DNA from: Tuctoria greenei
Lineage: Eukaryota > Streptophyta > Magnoliopsida > Poales > Poaceae
DNA: 64,000 bases
Direction of reading: 5' to 3'
Assembly (NCBI GenBank): GCA_036927565.1
Contig: JAYESD010000004.1
Coordinates: 89,656,942-89,720,941 of the forward strand
Positions 24,601 to 35,983 of the stretch are shown piece by piece (position 1 is the stretch's first letter; each line of letters begins with the position of its first letter). The notes beneath the pieces are model-generated. The model saw only the letters and a program-made list of their open reading frames with translations, did not search any database and was not told the origin of the DNA. Both the position numbers and the translations under genes were made by a program.

Positions 24601-24770
24601 TTGTTGCGGTACACCCACTTAGTGCCTACAACATTCGCATTAGGCCTCTTAACGAGCTCTGATACTTGATTTATTTCGAAGTTTTTGAGCTCTTCTTGCA
24701 TGACCATCACCCAATCCGGATCATGTAGTGCTTCTTCAGCCTTGTGAGGCTCCAACGAAGAAACAAAAGA

Positions 24771-26370
24771 CTAATGTTCACAAAAGTTTTCAACACGAGA
24801 TCGAGTAGTTACCCCCTTGGAGATGTCTCCAAGTATATTGTCAATGGGATGGTCCCGTTGGATGCTTTGGTCCACTCTTGGGTGAGGCGCTTGAGGTCTT
24901 GAATCTTCATCTTGGTCTTCCTCATCTTCATTGTCTCCCCCTTGATTGATGCCTCCAATTCCATCTTCTTGGTGCGCATCTTGGGGGACTTGATCTTGAT
25001 CATTTGAGGAAGAGCTTGCTTGACGTGTGAGATGGTCACTTGCATCTTGAGGTTGTTCTTGTGGTCGTATATCTCCAAGTGACATCCTTCCTATCACCAC
25101 TTGTGGAGCTTCTTCTTGATCTAGTACATGACGATCAACTTTCTCCACTTGGGAGGCATTAGTTTCATCAAACACTACCTCACATGCTACTTCAACAATT
25201 CCGGAGGATTTGTTGAAGACACGATAGGCATAAGTGTTTGAGTCATAACCAAGTAAGAATCCTTCATCGGACTTGGAAGTGAACTTCGAAGTCCTAGGAT
25301 TCTTGTTGAGAATGTAGCACTTGCTCCCGAAAACACGAAAGTAAGAAATGTTGGGCTTGTTACCGGTTAAGAACTCATAGGACGTCTTCTTGAGTATGCG
25401 ATGCAGATACAACCGGTTTATAGCATGGCAAGCAGTGTTAACCGCTTTCGCCCAAAACCGATTCGACGTCTTGTACTCATCAAACATGGTTCATGACATC
25501 TCTATTAGAGTCCTATTCTTCCTCTCGGCCACCCATTTTGTTAAGGGGGGTAGGGGGGCGAGAACTCATTCTTAATGCCTTCTTCATCCAAAAATTCTTC
25601 AACTTGGGTGTTAATGAATTCGGTGCCATTGTCACTCCTTATGGTCTTGATACCTAAGGAGAACTCATTTTGAGCTCTCTTCAAGTATTTCCTGAGGAAA
25701 CCTTAAGTCTCACTCTTATCATGCAAAAAGAATATCCAAGTGAAACGTGAAATATCATCAACAATAACAAGACCATATTTGTTACCGCCAATACTTATGT
25801 AGGCAATTGGACCGAAGAGATCCATGTGTAGAAGCTCCAATGGTGTTGGTGTCATCATAATGTTCTTTGAAGGATGTGGAGCTCCAACTGGCCTATCCTT
25901 TTCAAACATAAAATTCTTTAAACCACGGATGTGCTCGCCCTTAAGGAGTTTTTGCAAATTCCTCATCCCAACATGGGCTAGCCTTCTATGCTAAAGCCAT
26001 CCCATGTTAGTTTTTGCAATTAAGAATGTATCAAGTTGGACTGTATCCGTAGAAAAATCCACAAGATAGAGCTTTCCCTTGAGTACACCCTTAAAGACAA
26101 TTGAGTCATTGCTTCTCCTTGTGACAATCACTCCCTCATTAGTGAATAAACAATTATGACCTTTGTCACATAGTTGTTATATGGACAGGAGATTATAATC
26201 AAGTGAATCAACATATAAAACATTTCAAAGAGTGTGATTAGGGGATATAACAATTTTACCAGTGCCAAGGATTTTGCCTTGGCTATTGTCCCAAAAATAG
26301 ATTCCTTCATTTGGATCTTAATTTAGCTTATACTCCACAAACATCTTCCTCTCTCCGGTCATATGATTAG
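24771..26370 (-). pseudogene. Copia B protease and integrase, decayed
   Basis: Near 26360 the protease motif reads VLHSGCTNHMTGE: the catalytic Asp of DSG is His. GAG-pre-integrase follows (HRRLAHVGMRNLQKLLKGEH, about 25990-25920). The expected Cys-x2-Cys segment of the integrase zinc finger is absent between FEKDRP and VGAPHPSKN. The core start is kept (LLHMDLFGP, VIVDDISRFTW), then there are stops. Positions 25487-24771 are open and hold the integrase C-terminal part (FRVFGSKCYILN, DEGFLLGYDSNTYAYRVFN) and an acidic, Gln-rich linker to reverse transcriptase. Confidence 0.85.
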
Positions 26371-26429
26371 TGCACCCGCTATGAAGAACCCGTTTGGTTC
26401 CACCGGAGGAGTACAACTACAAGAAAGAT

Positions 26430-28717
26430 TTATGCCTTGGCTTTAGGTACCCAAGCGGTGTTGGGTCCTTTGATGTTAGTCAAGAGGCACTTGGGCACCC
26501 ACACACACTGTTTAGGACTCTTGCGGTGTGGCCCAACATACCTAGCATAGGCCTTTCCAAACTTGTTCTTCAATAAAACATATGATGCATCAAAATCATG
26601 GAAAAAGGGATGAGGATCTTTCTTATGCATTTTAAGAGATGTAGCAATGTTCTTTACTTTATTTTTAGACGAGCCTCCCTTGACAAAAGCAATCAAGTCT
26701 TTGCCATTCTTGGGAGTTTTGGTGTTTTGCCTCATCTCCCTAGAATAACCAAGAACATCCTTGACAAGGGGATATCTTGTGTTGGTGTATGCACTACGTG
26801 CATATGCCATCTTCTCCTTGTCAAAGATGCCACCCCTTGGTGCTTGATTGGTTTGTGCCAACTTAAGCTCATCTTTAAGTTTCATAATCAAGTTTGAGCA
26901 TTTGCATGGTTGAGGCACTTCGGATTTGACATTTGTGGAAGGTGAGCTTGTAGAGGAAGAAGGGGCATTGACCTTGATAGACTTTACTTGTGTTTCAAGG
27001 ATCTTATTAGCTTGTGTCAAACTAATAAGTTCATCCTTGAGCACAATTGTAGTGTTCTAAAGGTTTGAGCAAGTTTCCATGCTCAAAGCGAGTTCACGCT
27101 CAAGCGACTTGCTTCATTCTCTTTCAAGCTCCAAGAGCTCCTCAACCTCTTGACATCTCTACTTTTTTGGATGAATATTTCCTCTTGACGGTTGATGAGC
27201 TCTTCCTTCTCAAATATCTCCTCCCTCAACAACCTCAATCTTTTCAAGGTACTTTTACTCATGTCCTTAAGCATGTGTTCATTTTCACTACCACTATCAA
27301 AGTCATCATGTGAGGAAAATGAAGAGCAGGATTTAGATTTGACCTAATTTCTTCCCTCCTTGGCCATGAGGCAAGTTGGCCTTGATTTCTCCAAGTTGGG
27401 GAAGAGCTTGTTCTCCATGGTTTTCTTCTTCATAGCAATGGTTGCTATTTTTTCCTCTTCATCGGAGGAGTATTCCTCATTTGAATCCCACTCCTTTCCA
27501 AGGTGGGCATGCCCGGATTGATTCTTCTTCTTGAAGTACTTCTTCCCCTTGGACTTGCCCTCCTTCTTCTTCCTGTTTTCTTCATGTGGGCAGTCCACGA
27601 TGAAGTGTCCATAATCCCCACAATCGTAGCAAGCCCTCTTTGATCTTTTTTTTGGGCTTGTCTTTGCTCTTGCTTTCATGATGGTAGCTCCCCCTGCTTC
27701 TTCTAAACATCCTCTTAAAGTTGTTGATGAAGAGTGCCTCGTCCTCATTGGTATCGGGGCTCTTTTCATCGCTCTCTTCCTTTCTTGTGATCTTGAGGAT
27801 GTTACCTTGGATGCAACATCCCTTTTCTTGGAGGAGGAAAGCTTTTATAGATCGTTGTAAAACATAGCTTCTTGCTCCATCATCTCATGGTTGATGATCC
27901 TCCCTAGCACTTCTTCGGTAGTCATCTTGTGAAAGCCCGGACTCTCATGAATTAGTGATCAATGAGTGACGTTTCGAGGCATGAATGCTCGAATCATCCT
28001 CTTTACCACCTCATGGTCGGTCCACCGTGTGCTTCCATAAGACTGATTCTTGCTGATGAGAGTCTTGAGGCGGTCATACATGTCTTGAGGGGACTCACCA
28101 TCCATGATGGTGAACCACACAAGCTCTCCTTTGATCATCTATATCTTCACATCCCTAATGACATGGTTGACCTCATGCGCCGTCTTAAGGGTGTCCCATA
28201 TCTCCTTGGCAATCTCCACCCCTTCGATGCAGTTGAACTCCTCTCGAGTCAATGAGGAGGTAATCACTCCAACGGCTTGAGCATTGCGGTGGAGGAGCAC
28301 GGCTTTATCTGGAGTGATGTCTTCCTCACTCTTGGGAAGATGTACACAAGTCATAACAATTTGCCACAAACTAGTGTTTAAGGAAATGAGATTCATCTTC
28401 ATATTATGCTTCCACATAGAGTAGTCATATCAACTGAGGAGGTTTGCCAACGGGAATAGATAAAAAGTGATTGCTTGCGGTGAGTTGCTCATAGTTGTAG
28501 AATACTGGGAGTAGTCTTGTGAAGTACTCCCATTGTCGATGTTGGTCGAGGCGATTGTCTTGATCTCCTTCTTTGGCACATCGAGCTTCTCATGAAGCCG
28601 TGCCTTGAGCATACAAACTTCTTCGTCGTCGTTGGGATCCTCTTGAAGAATATCGATGTTCTTTGTCTTGGTGTCATCAACAATCACCAAAATCTCGTTG
28701 TCATCCCTTGTGGCCAT
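26430..28717 (-). pseudogene. Copia B gag, decayed
   Basis: It starts at 28717 (MATRDDNEILVIVDDT), 52 bp from the LTR. A gag core follows (LTREEFNCIEGVEIAKEIWD, about 28250-28190) and a CCHC zinc knuckle CYDCGDYGHFIVDC near 27620. The stretch from 28717 to about 27083 stays in one frame with several in-frame stops. A frameshift then leads to the long linker 27044-26430 (MLKDELISLTQANK, coiled), rich in Lys and ending NTAWVPKAKA. Gag would form particles; this copy cannot. Confidence 0.85.
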
Positions 28718-28755
28718 TACTTCTCCGGGTTGTTAGACTCTTGGTGAAGAAGCCT

Positions 28756-28767
28756 ACTATGATACCA
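28756..28767 (-). other. Primer binding site of copia B
   Basis: The minus strand reads TGGTATCATAGT two bases inside the LTR. It matches the initiator tRNA-Met type PBS (TGGTATCAGAGC) at nine of twelve positions, including the first eight. Confidence 0.8.
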
Positions 28768-28769
28768 AT

Positions 28770-30334
28770 TGAAAGTCGCCTAGAGGGGGGTGAATAGGCA
28801 ATAAGACCTGAAATGACATAATCAAACGAGATTAAATTCCTGACGCCGGACTTGTCTGGACAGGGCCAGCTAGTCCGCTCAGCACAGGGTGAAAGACTAA
28901 AAACTTGGTTTTTATGAGTTATTTGCGGAAATTAAGTGCACCCAAGATGTAAGCAATGTGTGGTAACCTAGTACAACTTATATTTTGAAGTTAAAGCACT
29001 TAGGTCACAAGGTTTCAACAAAGATCAAAGTGAAGAGCAATATGAACAATAAGAACCCTAATAGCAATGCTAGTGATTACGAAATGTGAAATGACAAGTG
29101 AGACAAGATTTATCCCATGGTTCAGCTCTATGAAGAAGCCTACATCCATGTAGAGAAGTCCACACAAGGATCGGGTCTCACTTGACACTTCTCTCACCAA
29201 GCCACCACAATGGTCGGCTTGGTTTCCACTATATCAATGCGTAATCACCAAGTTTGATTGGGGTTGCTCTCAAGTTGAGGCTCCCACGAATCAATACAAT
29301 GAGGAGCACACGAAGCTTAACTCACACAAGCCACAAAACACAACACAATGTGCAAAGAGATCAAACCGAGAGCCAAAGCGCGATGATCTTCCTTCACTTT
29401 CCTAATCAAACCCTAATCTCTTTAAGATTTGGTCTTAGAGGGCTAGTAGGACATGTGGAAGGCTTTGGAAGGCTCTAGGTCACTTGTGGGGGTGCTAGGG
29501 GTCCCCTTTTTATTGGGGTCCCAGCAACTAACCGTTGCCACCAGGGCAAACCAGGACTAGTCCGGCCTACCTGGACCACCAAAAATTTCACATCATCAAT
29601 CGACAAAACAGATGACGTGTGCAGCAACGTTTGAATTTCAAATGGTTACTGACAATACGGACTAGTCCGGTTCACTACGGACTAGTCCGAATTAGGACAG
29701 GGAGCTTTGGTCTGCCCCAAAACAGACACAACTGGGTAGGCCTAGACTAGTCCGGCCACAGGGGGCAGAATAGTCCGGCCCACTAGGGTTTGCTCCTAGG
29801 TCTCAAACGGACTAGTCCGCACCACCACGAACAAGTCCGATCTTTTCCAGATAGCTTTGGTCCGTTCCAAAACGGACAAGTCCGGTCTTAAAGGACATAG
29901 CTCCAACTCGACTAAGGGATGAACGGACTAGTCCGTACCCATACGGACACGCCCGAACTCATCCAGAGACATTTAGTCCGCCCCAAAGCGGACTTCTCTG
30001 AATGGTCGTACTAGTCCGGCCTCCTAGGATTTTTCCTCATTTTGGCTTCTCACATAGGTTTTTCTCTCAACCACCACTTTGATCCCTCTAGAATGATCTC
30101 AATGCACATGATACATCCACCCTCTCACATGACACGGCTCATATAAGCTCAACACCATAGAAACCCTAATTTATATGCTTGAGTCTTTGACGCTCGTTTT
30201 ATCCTTTTCCTTTTTGAGGGATTTCATCTCATTTCAATCATTGCACCTGTGCTTAAGATCAACTCATATCATTAGCCTCTTAATTTTCATCATCAATCAT
30301 CCAAAACCCACGGGGGCGCCTAGATGCACTTTCA
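28770..30334 (-). repeat. Copia B 5' LTR
   Basis: It has the same ends as the left copy (TGAAAGTCGCC, GCACTTTCA) and is 65 bp shorter. The U5 hairpin is at 28778-28799. GGACTAGTCC-type palindromes are dense from 29555 to 30020 and often more perfect than in the left copy. The gypsy B RNase H reading resumes directly after 30334. Confidence 0.9.
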
Positions 30335-32235
30335 GACTCTACAATCTCCTCTATGATTGTAGGTATGAGAGTAAGGTTACACAAAGCTTCATAAGGAACC
30401 ACACGTAAACTTGGTTCTTCTTGTTCCGTTGGACCGATGGTTAAACTATGAACGTGAGACTTTCGACTAAGTGCGTCGGCAACCATATTGGCCTTGCTAG
30501 GATGATAGTGAATCTCAAGTTCATAGTCTTTGATTAATTCTAACCATCTATGTTGTCTCATATATAATTCCTTCTGAGTGAATATCTACTTCAAACTTTT
30601 ATGATCTGTGTAGAGATGCACTAGATTTCTCATTAAGTAGTGTCTCCATATCTTTAGTTCAAGAGCTACTGCTGCCAACTCTAAATCATGCATCGGATAG
30701 TTGTGTTCATCATTTCAGAGTTTGTTTGATCCATATGCAATTACTCTTCCATCTTGCATAAGTATGCATCCCAATCCGACGCCAGATGCATCACACTAAA
30801 CATCAAAAGATTTCGCCATATCGGGTTGAGCCAAGATCAGGGCTATTGTGAGATGCTTTACTAGTTTTGAAGGATTCCTCGCATGATTCGCCCCATACAT
30901 ACTTGTTGCCCTTCTTTCATAGCAATGTTTGAGAAACTTGGAACAAATCTCTGATAATAGCCTGCTAAACCCAAGAAACTATAGACTTCATGTACGGATG
31001 TGGTAGATTGCCATTTCAGCACTTGTACCACTTTACTCGGATCCACAGCAATGCCTTCTGTTGAAATAATATTACCAAGGAATGGAACTTGATTAATCCA
31101 GAACTCACATTTACTAAACCTGGCATATAGCTTGTGATCACGCAGTCGTTGAAGCACAATCTTGAGATGTTCGGTATGTACCTTTTCTGACTTGGAGTAG
31201 ACCAGAATATCGTCGGTGAACACCACGACGAACTTGTCTAACTATGGCATGAATACTGAATTTATCAAGTACATGAAATGTGTTGGGGCATCTGTGAGAC
31301 CAAAGGACATAATAAAATACCCATAAAGTCCATATCTAGTTGAGAATGCCGTCTTCAGTATATCTTCTTATCGTATCATAATCTGATGATAACCAGACCG
31401 AAGATCCCTTTTAGAAAATACCTTAGAACCCACTAGTTTATCAAAGAGCAGATCAATACATGGTAGTGGATACTTGTTCTTGATGGTCACGACATTAAGC
31501 GGACGGTAATCCACGCATAGTCTCAATGTCTTTTCCTTATTCTTGACAAAGAGAGTCGAGCATCCCCAAGTTGATGAGCTTGGATGAATGAAACCTTTAC
31601 TCAATAAGTCATTCAGATGCTCCTTTAATTCTGCTAACTCTTTGGGTGCCATTCTATATGATCTGCGAGAGATAGGTGTAGTTCTTGGTATTAATTCAAT
31701 CTTGAATTCCACATCTCGGTCGGGCGGCATACCCGACAGATCATCAGGGAATACACCAGGGAAATCACAGACCACTGCAATGTCTTTTGACTTACTTGTT
31801 TCAGAATGATTCACTGCTACATTTTCTTGAACCATGTTCTCAAGAATTAAGGTGTGGTGGCTGTGAGTTGAAGATTTGAGCTCAACGGTGCGAGGACTGA
31901 TGTTTAGAAAAACTTCGTGGTTGCTTAACCATGACATTCCTAAGATTACATCAATCTTTTGACCTTCAAGGATGTTAACAGTAGTGGGATATATTCTACC
32001 ACCCAGACATAATGGTGCTCGAGAGATAACATCACTTGCAGTAATATTGCCTCTGGGCGAAGATGTACGATAGCGATGTTTTGTGGTAGTGTTTTGGAGT
32101 TGGTGCTTGATCACAAAAGATTTACTTATGAAATTATGTGTAGCATCGGTATCAAAGAGAATCAATAGAGCTATATGATTGAGAGTGAACATTCCCGCAA
32201 ACACGGGTTGTCCTTTCGGTTTACCCTCAATAGAA
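30335..32235 (-). pseudogene. Gypsy B protease, reverse transcriptase and RNase H
   Basis: Positions 32204-31368 form one open frame of 278 codons: protease with LILFDTDATHNF (the usual DTGA motif has Gly changed to Asp), IDVILGMSWL, then the start of reverse transcriptase (RRSYRMAPKELAELKEHL, LRLCVDYRPLN). Positions 31226-30861 hold the active site as VFTDDILVYSKSE (usual FIDD) and the thumb (GLAGYYQRFVPSF). RNase H follows in pieces down to WLELIKDYELEIHYH and KANMVADALSRKS, cut by copia B at 30334. Several stops and frame changes exist. The gag side is cut by CACTA-2 at 32264. Confidence 0.85.
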
Positions 32236-32263
32236 ATGCAGTGAACGTTGCATAGCTTTGACT

Positions 32264-32530
32264 CACTACATGAAGCGATGAATAAGGTGTCGGTTAAGTT
32301 AGAGGTGTCGGCCCCGACGCATTTAATTCATCTAACGGTGTCCGTAAGTTAAAGGCGTTAGTCGGAATCCAGGGAACTGACACACATAATACATGCTCGG
32401 TTCGCTCTTAATAAATGCGTCGGTGGAACCGACGCTCTTAGTAAATGTGTCAGTGGAACCGACGCTTCTAAGAGCGGGCCCGACCACACGGGTTCTAAGA
32501 GCGTTGGCTCGGTCCTAGCCCACGCTCTTA
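32264..32530. repeat. CACTA-2 5' terminus with subterminal repeats
   Basis: After the CACTA start, variants of GGTGTCGGT, AAATGCGTCGGTGGAACCGACGC and TCTAAGAGCG recur in both orientations. GTCGGTGGAACCGAC is itself an inverted repeat, present twice (about 32407 and 32446). These are the expected transposase-binding type repeats. Confidence 0.7.
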
Positions 32531-33260
32531 GGTGGGCCCCATGGGAACCCCAAATCCCTCTGTGCTTTCTCTCGTGTTTCACTTTCGACCTCGCACTGCC
32601 TCTCCATCCGTCTCCTGCCGCTTCACCGCCCGCACCTCCCTCACTCTCTGTCCTTTGTCGCTGTGCCCCCGTCTAGCTTCAACCCCATCCGGCCGCGCCC
32701 CATCCTGCCCTCGTTCGCCCGCGCCCATGTTCGTGGCCCTCCGTATGACCATGCCTTGTCCGACCGTGCCCCGTCAGGCCGCGCCCCCGTCCAGGAGCGC
32801 CCCGTCTGGCTGCCCTCATTCTGGTCATACCCCCGTACGGCCGCGCCCCGTCGTGCTCCCGTCCGGCAGCGCCCCTGTCCGTGGCCCTCCGTCTGCGGCT
32901 CCTCTGCCCTTCATCTGCGTCACATCGTCGATTTGCGGATAACGTAAAAATTTTACATTTGAAGTTGTATATTTGAGCACTATTTGTGATCCTTGTTTAG
33001 TGCATGAGTTTGTATATGTAATGTTCTATTGTTAGCTTGATTCATAGCTAATGTGGATATGTAAGCTTAATTAATAGTTAATTCTGAAATGACATGCAAA
33101 TTTACACATGTTTAACTTATATACGTGAGCATGATTAATAGTTTGTAATTTGACTTGTATGAAAAGGTAATTTAACTTGTATGTATATGTGAGCATGTTT
33201 AGGTTTTAGTAGTGTCTAAATATATTTGACTTGTTAGTGTGAATAGGTATAAGCTGAAAA
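32531..33260 (+). other. GC-rich leader and AT-rich intron-like stretch of CACTA-2
   Basis: Positions 32531-32940 are very GC-rich with repeated CGGCCGCGCCCC-like words. Open frames here give low-complexity Pro/Arg/Ser text without recognisable domains, so I do not call a protein. Positions 32945-33260 are AT-rich with repeated GTGAGCATG and TTTAACTTGTAT words, like an untranslated leader or first intron before the transposase. Confidence 0.5.
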
Positions 33261-34404
33261 ATGGGTGAATACCGTAAGGTGATGTATGATGGATAGAGTT
33301 CACATGGCGTGTACACTTTGGAATGGGCATAGATCACAAATGTGTTCGTGAACCAAGCATTTCCTGGTGGTGCTCGTTTAGTGAAGTGTCCGTGTAGCAG
33401 GTGCCAGAATCGTTGACGTTTGTAGAGGTCTAGAATGATGTTGCACCTTTGTAAGGACAGATTTATGCCAGACTATCTAGTGTGGCGTGAGCATGGAGAG
33501 ATGGATTATGCTAGTGAGTCAGACGGAAACGAGAATGAAGATCGGATGGATGAGATGATGGCAGATGTCGGTCGAGAGTATTAAGAGCAGTCACTGCCAT
33601 AGGAGGTGAAGATGTTTTACAGGCTTCTTGCCGCTGCGGATGAAAAAGTGTATGAGGGCACTAATGTGACCATTCTGCAGACGGTCACATGACTTATGGG
33701 GTTGAAGTCTAAGTTCAATTTCGTAAACAATTGCTACACATGTATCATGAAGTTGATCAATGATCTACTTCTGTCAAAACATAAGATGCCGGAAGACATA
33801 TACCACTCAAAGAAGATTTTGGAAGGTCTAGACATGAGTTATGAGAAAATTGATGCGTGCAAGAATAATTGCATGTTGTTTTGGAAGGAACACCAGAACG
33901 ATACCCATTCTATGCATTGCAAAGTATCTAGACATGTGAAGGTTTTGAATTATGATGGAGAGGAAATAGGTACAAAGGTACCGGTCAAACAACTTCAGTA
34001 CATGCCTATCACGTCCAGGCTTAAACGGTTGTTCCTTTCTCAAGAAACAGCGAAGTAGATGAGGTGGCATTCAGAAGGGTTACGTGAGAGCAATGACTAA
34101 GATAGTATGGTGCATCCTTCGGATGGCGCGTCATGGCAAACTCTAGACTGTTTTGATCTGGAGTTTGGTAAAGATCCGACAAAAATGTTCGTCTTGGGTT
34201 GTCAACAAATGGTTCACTCCTTTCAGCACAAGTAACAGTCCACACTCTTGTTGGCCTATACATGACTTGTTGGCATATGGCATTTGGGCTGGTTGGTGTG
34301 TCCATGGGAAATTGTGTTTGCCCCATATGTATGGCTGACACCGATGCCTTCAGGTTGAAATATGAGAAAGAAATTGTTATGCAATGGTGGTCGCGAGAAA
34401 GATG
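33261..34404 (+). pseudogene. CACTA-2 transposase (TNP2-like), N-terminal part, catalytic core deleted
   Basis: From MGEYRKVMYDG the reading shows the transposase-associated domain, with VKCPCSRCQN near 33390. It continues in another frame with LHLCKDRFMPDYLVWREHGE. TNP2 text follows (ALKSKFN-like NFVNNCYT, LLSKHKMPEDIYHSKK, IDACKNNCMLFWKEH, then VPVKQLQYMPITSRLKRLFL and SQETAK). The end reads HPSDGASWQTL, a SCWPIHDLL segment and MADTDAFRLKYEKEIV. The reading then jumps directly to the DUF4218 region at 34433. The residues in between, which include the DDE catalytic core in complete proteins, are missing. Many stops and frame changes are present. Confidence 0.8.
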
Positions 34405-34432
34405 ATGCGGCGGTGGGAGAATAAAAATTGTT

Positions 34433-34713
34433 GTGCTTGTATGTAAGATGGAAAAAGGGTTCCCGCCTGAATTTATGAATGTTATGCAACATTTGCTTGT
34501 GCATTTATCTTATGAAGCATTGGTAGCAGGTCCTGCACAATTCGGGTGGTTGTATAGTCAAGAAAGAGAATTGAAGAAACTTAGAGCTACAGTGCGCAAC
34601 AAGGCAAGAGTTGAGGGTTGTATTGCAGAAGCATTTGCAGCTAAAGAGAATACTAACTTCTCTATCAAATATTTTTTGCGTGTCAACAACGTGAATGCAT
34701 CTGTCACATGATA
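34433..34713 (+). pseudogene. CACTA-2 transposase, DUF4218-like segment
   Basis: KMEKGFPPEFMNVMQHLLVH, then LSYEALVAGPAQFGWLYSQE and RNKARVEGCIAEAFAAKE, match the conserved segment found C-terminal to the TNP2 core in plant CACTA transposases. The frame is open for 92 codons. It probably encodes part of the same protein as 33261-34404. Confidence 0.8.
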
Positions 34714-35073
34714 ACATAATGTAGAAGAGCAATCTACGAGTGAGCTTAAGATTTTTCAATGGAAGAGTAAAGGTGTTGGGGCTGCTAAATCTCATTATAT
34801 TTTGTCGGAATAGAGGAACTACACCATGCTTTACATATTTTTTAACATGGAGGAGGTGTTATCATATTTTGAAATGTTTGACAAGTTGTATTGGGAATAT
34901 TGAAGAAAACCTACACAAAGTCAATTGGATAAGATGCGTCAGCATGGCAGAAACGATGGAAAAATCTTTGTGGAATGGTTCCATGAACATGTAATTTTCT
35001 ATCTGTTTTTTCTTTCGATATTAGTTCGCATGTTTATCATAAGATTCTAACTTTGTTTATTTATGTAGTGTAT

Positions 35074-35945
35074 GAAAGATGTCAGGATCTCCGATGACTT
35101 GCGACAAATGTCGCATGGTCAATTGAGAGCAATAGAATTTAGCAGGTACGATATCAACGGATATCGTTTACGGACGGCATGTTTAGAAGCAAGTCGTCCA
35201 CTTGCTGCCACTACAAATAGTGGAGTAATGATAACTGCCGCAGAGGATAGTGGAAAAGTGACAGAATACTGTGGTGTTCTTAAAAAATAATAGAGTACAC
35301 ATTTGGCGGTCCAAAAACACTTCAACTTGTGATTTTCGACTGTGAATTGTTTGATCCAGCATCAGGCACACGAGTTGATGATTTTGGAATGGTGGAGGTC
35401 AACCACAAGTCATGATACACAGCCCATAACGACAATGTTCTACTTGCGAATCAAGTGGTACAACTGTACTATTTAAGTTATCCTCACCCAAGTTTGAAAA
35501 AATGGTGGGTTGTGTATACAGTTCACCCTGAAGTGCACCATCATCGTTATGATGAGTATATAGAGATTCAAGAAGATGACGGTATTATCTATAAAGATGA
35601 AGTCAAGGAAGTAGAAGATTTTATGATATCTTGTGGGATACGACTCGCAGAAATAGGTAGTGATACACTAGAGTTTATGTCTGAAGAACAAGCTGACCCT
35701 TCAAGAAAACGTGTTCGGCAATCACAAAGGATTATGGAAAAGAAGAAAAGGATTATGGAGGAAGATGAGAGATATGATGAAGAAGAGATGGAAGAGAGTG
35801 GAGAGGAAGAGATGGAAGAAGAGATATGTGAATATCTTAATGCACGCGTGATAGAAGCAGATTCTGATGCTGATGATTTTTTATTTATTTTGTACGCAGT
35901 TTTAGGTTTTTATTATTATTGTATACATTCTTTATTTATTATCTA
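35074..35945 (+). pseudogene. CACTA-2 transposase, DUF4216-like C-terminal segment
   Basis: MKDVRISDDLRQMSHGQ is followed by KVTEYCGVLKK. After two stops the reading continues (FGGPKTLQLVIFDCELFDPA, then VDDFGMVEVNHKS). From 35455 it continues VVQLYYLSYPHPSLKKWWVV to a Glu-rich tail (EEEMEESGEEEMEEEICEY). This is the usual last domain of TNP2-type proteins. The upstream stretch 34714-35073 carries only weak coding traces and an intron-like gap. Confidence 0.75.
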
Positions 35946-35983
35946 ATATTGTATAATAATCATTTCTATAAAATTGTGCGCAG

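Larger units (their letters stand above)
18803..30334 (-). mobile_element. Copia B: complete-length SIRE-like Ty1/copia element with extra 3' ORF
   Basis: Two LTRs (18803-20432 and 28770-30334) bracket, on the minus strand, a PBS, gag with one zinc knuckle, protease-integrase, a deleted reverse transcriptase, RNase H, an extra ORF in the env position and a polypurine tract. It interrupts gypsy B between integrase and RNase H: both flanks continue the gypsy reading. The five bases before (GCCCC) and after (GACTC) do not match, so the target duplication has mutated or the ends come from recombination. At 11.5 kb it is long for copia, as expected for the SIRE/Maximus lineage. Confidence 0.9.
13849..32263 (-). 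mobile_element. Gypsy B: Ty3/gypsy chromovirus, 3' LTR to protease, interrupted by copia B and CACTA-2
   Basis: On the minus strand from right to left it contains protease, reverse transcriptase and RNase H (32235-30335), then, after the copia B insertion, integrase with chromodomain (18802-17412), a polypurine tract and a 3.5 kb LTR (17348-13849). Pol order PR-RT-RH-IN with a C-terminal chromodomain identifies a chromovirus, probably of the Del/Tekay group that includes rice RIRE3-like elements. Gag, the PBS and the other LTR must lie beyond CACTA-2, outside the window, so the target duplication cannot be tested. The five bases before the LTR are ATCAC. Confidence 0.85.

Noticed and set aside
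32531..32947. Two overlapping plus-strand ORFs of 136 and 94 codons as genes
   Set aside because: GC-rich, low-complexity repeats with no recognisable domain, located in the leader of CACTA-2; both frames are open because of composition.
33000..33260. Promoter or small RNA gene in the AT-rich repeats
   Set aside because: Only short degenerate words (GTGAGCATG); nothing beyond an intron or leader can be supported.
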